A program made the translations under genes and the position numbers. A DNA stretch of 6,065 nucleotides, from assembly GCA_017382775.1 (NCBI GenBank), contig JAFNZQ010000054.1:1-6065 (forward strand), read 5' to 3'. Of this stretch, positions 6,028 through 6,065 are shown one piece after another; position 1 is the first letter of the stretch; each line of letters begins with the position of its first letter. The stretch comes from Spirochaetaceae bacterium (lineage in GTDB: Bacteria > Spirochaetota > Spirochaetia > Treponematales > Treponemataceae). The notes beneath the pieces are model-generated. The model ran no database searches. It saw nothing but the letters and a program-made list of their open reading frames with translations, and was not told the origin of the DNA.

Positions 6028-6065
6028 ATGCTTTCTCAAGGTGAACAGAAACTTTTGGTGGCACA
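6028..6065 (+). CDS. Start of an unidentified gene, cut by window edge
   Basis: Only the first 12 codons are present, reading MLSQGEQKLLVA. The strong ribosome binding site and the 30-base gap after the TRAP gene suggest it is co-transcribed with that gene. The start has no signal peptide, so it is not the TAXI binding protein one might expect. The pattern of a short lead, acidic/polar residues, then a Leu-Leu helix resembles the N-terminus of AMMECR1-domain proteins, but twelve residues are too few to claim this. Confidence 0.65.
   Translation, partial: MLSQGEQKLLVA

Overview
The window holds parts or all of seven protein genes in two divergent groups, with promoters that are unusually easy to read. 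It is bacterial: bacterial-type prolyl-tRNA synthetase, Shine-Dalgarno sites, near-consensus sigma70-type promoters and a fused TRAP permease. The gene families (TIGR00282 phosphoesterase, YbjQ, TAXI-type TRAP fusion) are common in anaerobic spirochaetes, Synergistetes and Firmicutes. A Treponema-like spirochaete is my best guess, but no marker here settles the phylum. I see no rRNA, tRNA, CRISPR array, insertion sequence or phage gene.

Left arm, minus strand (1-3262): proS (prolyl-tRNA synthetase), then an unrecognised exported or membrane-anchored protein, then a YmdB/TIGR00282 metallophosphoesterase that runs off the left edge. Each junction is a 4-base ATGA overlap, so the three are almost certainly one translationally coupled operon. 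The proS promoter (TTGACA, 17 bp, TAAAAT) places the predicted +1 on the A of the proS ATG, so this mRNA may be leaderless.

Centre (3263-4038): a 150-bp divergent intergenic region, then a two-gene unit encoding a 72-residue two-helix membrane protein and a YbjQ/UPF0145 protein, overlapping by 20 bases. A further 115-bp intergenic region follows, in which I see no convincing intrinsic terminator.

Right arm, plus strand (4039-6065): a complete fused TRAP transporter permease (4TM/12TM type) followed after 30 bases by the first 12 codons of another gene with a strong ribosome binding site. No TRAP substrate-binding protein is visible.

The most interesting signal is regulatory. The promoters of the small-membrane-protein/YbjQ unit and of the TRAP gene share a 55-base module (40 of 55 positions identical by hand alignment). 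Each has an identical 10-mer CAAAAACAGG, a perfect palindrome between it and the -35, an exact TTGACA, a 17-bp spacer, a TGn extended -10 and an exact TATAAT. The two palindromes differ by a symmetric change in both arms, as expected for a protein-binding dyad. This suggests two adjacent transcription units under one regulator that is not encoded in this window.
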